Under the pieces are notes generated by a model. It searched no databases. It was not told the DNA's origin and saw only the letters and a program-made list of their open reading frames with translations. A stretch of 7,530 nucleotides of DNA from positions 1 through 7,530 of the forward strand of contig CAADWC010000034.1 of NCBI GenBank assembly GCA_900752625.1, in the 5' to 3' direction. The translations under genes were made by a program, and so were the position numbers. This document shows positions 7,190 through 7,530 of this stretch, piece by piece. This DNA is from Oscillospiraceae bacterium (GTDB lineage: Bacteria; Bacillota; Clostridia; Oscillospirales; Ruminococcaceae). Position 1 is the first letter of the stretch, and each line of letters opens with the position of its first letter.

Positions 7190-7196
7190 CCCCCTT
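7190..7196 (-). promoter_or_regulatory. SD of mgtE
   Basis: AAGGGGG on the minus strand, eight bases (TTATAAAA) before ATG 7181. It selects that ATG over the upstream in-frame GTG, and its first bases are paired in the adjacent hairpin. Confidence 0.85.
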
Positions 7197-7212
7197 TTTG
7201 CGCACAAAAAAG
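7193..7212 (-). promoter_or_regulatory. Hairpin that can sequester the mgtE SD
   Basis: On the minus strand CTTTTTTG (7205-7212), loop TGCG, then CAAAAAGG (7193-7200) form eight pairs including one U-G. The 3' arm covers the start of the SD AAGGGGG. A competing stem, TTTTGCG with CGCAAAA, uses the same 3' arm, so alternative folds exist. The pairing is seen directly; the regulatory role is inferred. Confidence 0.6.
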
Positions 7213-7231
7213 AACGCAAAATCAGCACGCT

Positions 7232-7260
7232 AAAACAACTGTACAAATTATCGTACAGCT
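7232..7260 (-). terminator. Terminator-like hairpin in the mgtE leader
   Basis: AGCTGTAC (7253-7260) pairs with GTACAGTT (7237-7244; one G-U) around an eight-base loop, followed by GTTTTAG. The stem is AU-rich and the U-tract short, so it would be a weak terminator. An ACAG overlapping its 5' arm can instead pair with an upstream CTGT, which suggests an alternative fold. Confidence 0.4.
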
Positions 7261-7310
7261 GTGACGTGCAGAATTTCAACGTCCAAACACAGATTACCCT
7301 TTTATAAAGC

Positions 7311-7394
7311 TTAAAGCCAAATAAAAATACAAGCGGGCAAACGCCGCCGTATTCGGGGGGCAATCTTGTTCTGACTGGCATCGTCCACTTGCAT
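7311..7394 (-). CDS. Putative 27-residue leader peptide upstream of mgtE
   Basis: The ATG at 7394 has a strong SD, AAGGAG, with a five-base spacer (ATGAG). This is a better initiation context than several real genes here. The peptide starts MQVDDASQ, has a central basic cluster PRIRRRLP (13-20) and ends in a hydrophobic stretch ACIFIWL, followed by TAA. The arginine codons are CGA, CGG, CGG and CGT, and they fall inside the GC-rich hairpin 7343-7361. The start codon lies in the 5' arm of the enclosing 10-bp helix, so translation and folding would interfere. Position and design suggest a regulatory leader peptide, in general terms like MgtL ahead of enterobacterial mgtA. I know of no named family for it. 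It could also be a chance ORF inside a structured RNA. Confidence 0.45.
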   Translation of the reverse strand: MQVDDASQNKIAPRIRRRLPACIFIWL

Positions 7395-7437
7395 CTCATC
7401 TCCTTGATCAGTAAATAAGCGTAAAACCGCAATAATA

Positions 7438-7466
7438 ATGATACTACTTTCAGAGTGATTTGTCAA
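7438..7466 (-). promoter_or_regulatory. Promoter of the mgtE transcript
   Basis: Minus-strand perfect -35 TTGACA (7461-7466) and -10 TATCAT (7438-7443, five of six) are exactly 17 bp apart. Initiation is expected near 7431. Upstream to the window end (7467-7530) the DNA is AT-rich, and I see no gene there. Confidence 0.85.
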
Positions 7467-7530
7467 GAGAATAAAAGTAAAGATTCTGAGTAATTCAGCT
7501 CGCATTTTGTAAAATTATTCAAAAGTAAAA

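Larger units (their letters stand above)
7182..7431 (-). promoter_or_regulatory. Long structured 5' leader of mgtE
   Basis: About 250 nt separate the predicted transcription start (~7431) from the mgtE ATG. In order the leader holds AAGGAG and a 27-codon ORF (7311-7394), a 10-bp helix (7385-7394 with 7327-7336, two G-U pairs) enclosing a GC-rich hairpin (7343-7361), a 5-bp hairpin (GACGT/ACGTC, near 7262-7283), a terminator-like hairpin (7237-7260), and a hairpin over the mgtE SD (7193-7212). This layout is typical of cis-acting control. I looked for the conserved landmarks of the M-box (ykoK) Mg2+ riboswitch, such as GGTGAGGCTCC, and did not see them. This may be a different Mg2+-responsive leader. 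Confidence 0.6.

Noticed and set aside
7182..7205. Eight-codon N-terminal extension of MgtE from GTG 7205
   Set aside because: The extension would cover the SD AAGGGGG that serves ATG 7181, and it has no SD of its own.
6345..7307. 320-codon plus-strand ORF opposite mgtE
   Set aside because: It is the antisense shadow of mgtE. The minus strand encodes all MgtE motifs without interruption, and the plus-strand product has no recognisable domain, no SD and odd composition.
7182..7431. M-box (ykoK) riboswitch
   Set aside because: Expected for mgtE in Firmicutes, but the conserved core motifs are not visible by eye. Infernal would settle it.
7184..7432. 82-codon minus-strand ORF through the mgtE leader (another frame from the 27-codon ORF)
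   Set aside because: Its TTG start has no SD, and its first internal ATG (7399) directly abuts AAGGAG with no spacer. The same SD fits the ATG at 7394 much better. It ends just before mgtE, so coupling cannot be fully excluded.
1..7530. CRISPR arrays, tRNAs, rRNA, insertion sequences, defence islands
   Set aside because: No regularly spaced repeats, no cloverleaf candidates and no transposase or integrase motifs were seen. The nuclease-like gene alone is not enough to call a defence system.

Overview
The window reads as chromosomal DNA of a low-to-mid GC Firmicute, most likely a gut Clostridium-type bacterium (Oscillospiraceae/Ruminococcaceae-like). That is an inference from the gene repertoire, strong Shine-Dalgarno (SD) sites, near-consensus sigma-A promoters, and the type of D,D-carboxypeptidase and conserved nuclease-like protein. 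I see no insertion sequence, phage gene, tRNA, rRNA or CRISPR array.

Layout from left to right. (1) 2-895 (+) is the 3' part of a membrane sensor histidine kinase. (2) An imperfect inverted repeat (977-1044) separates it from convergent nadA (1053-1976, -), the quinolinate synthase of NAD synthesis. (3) nadA has a perfect-consensus promoter in the 88-bp gap behind a membrane-anchored metallophosphoesterase gene (2065-3210, -). (4) A divergent promoter region (3211-3413) drives the phosphoesterase leftward, through a long hairpin at the very 5' end of its transcript, and drives an uncharacterised PD-(D/E)XK-like protein rightward (3414-4148, TTG start). (5) A serine D-Ala-D-Ala carboxypeptidase (4248-5651, +) with signal peptide and C-terminal membrane anchor follows from its own promoter. 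(6) A bidirectional intrinsic terminator (5734-5776) separates it from convergent mgtE (5802-7181, -), a CBS-domain magnesium transporter. (7) The mgtE promoter lies about 250 nt upstream of its start codon. The leader between them contains a 27-codon ORF with a good SD, a helix/hairpin fold over that ORF, a terminator-like hairpin, and a hairpin that covers the mgtE SD.

Apart from the kinase, which is cut by the window edge, each gene appears to have its own promoter. The window is therefore a set of mostly single-gene housekeeping units (signalling, NAD synthesis, cell-wall trimming, Mg2+ import), not one operon or a defence island. The most interesting parts are the two structured leaders (mgtE and the phosphoesterase gene), the unassigned nuclease-like protein, and the altered SxN motif of the carboxypeptidase.
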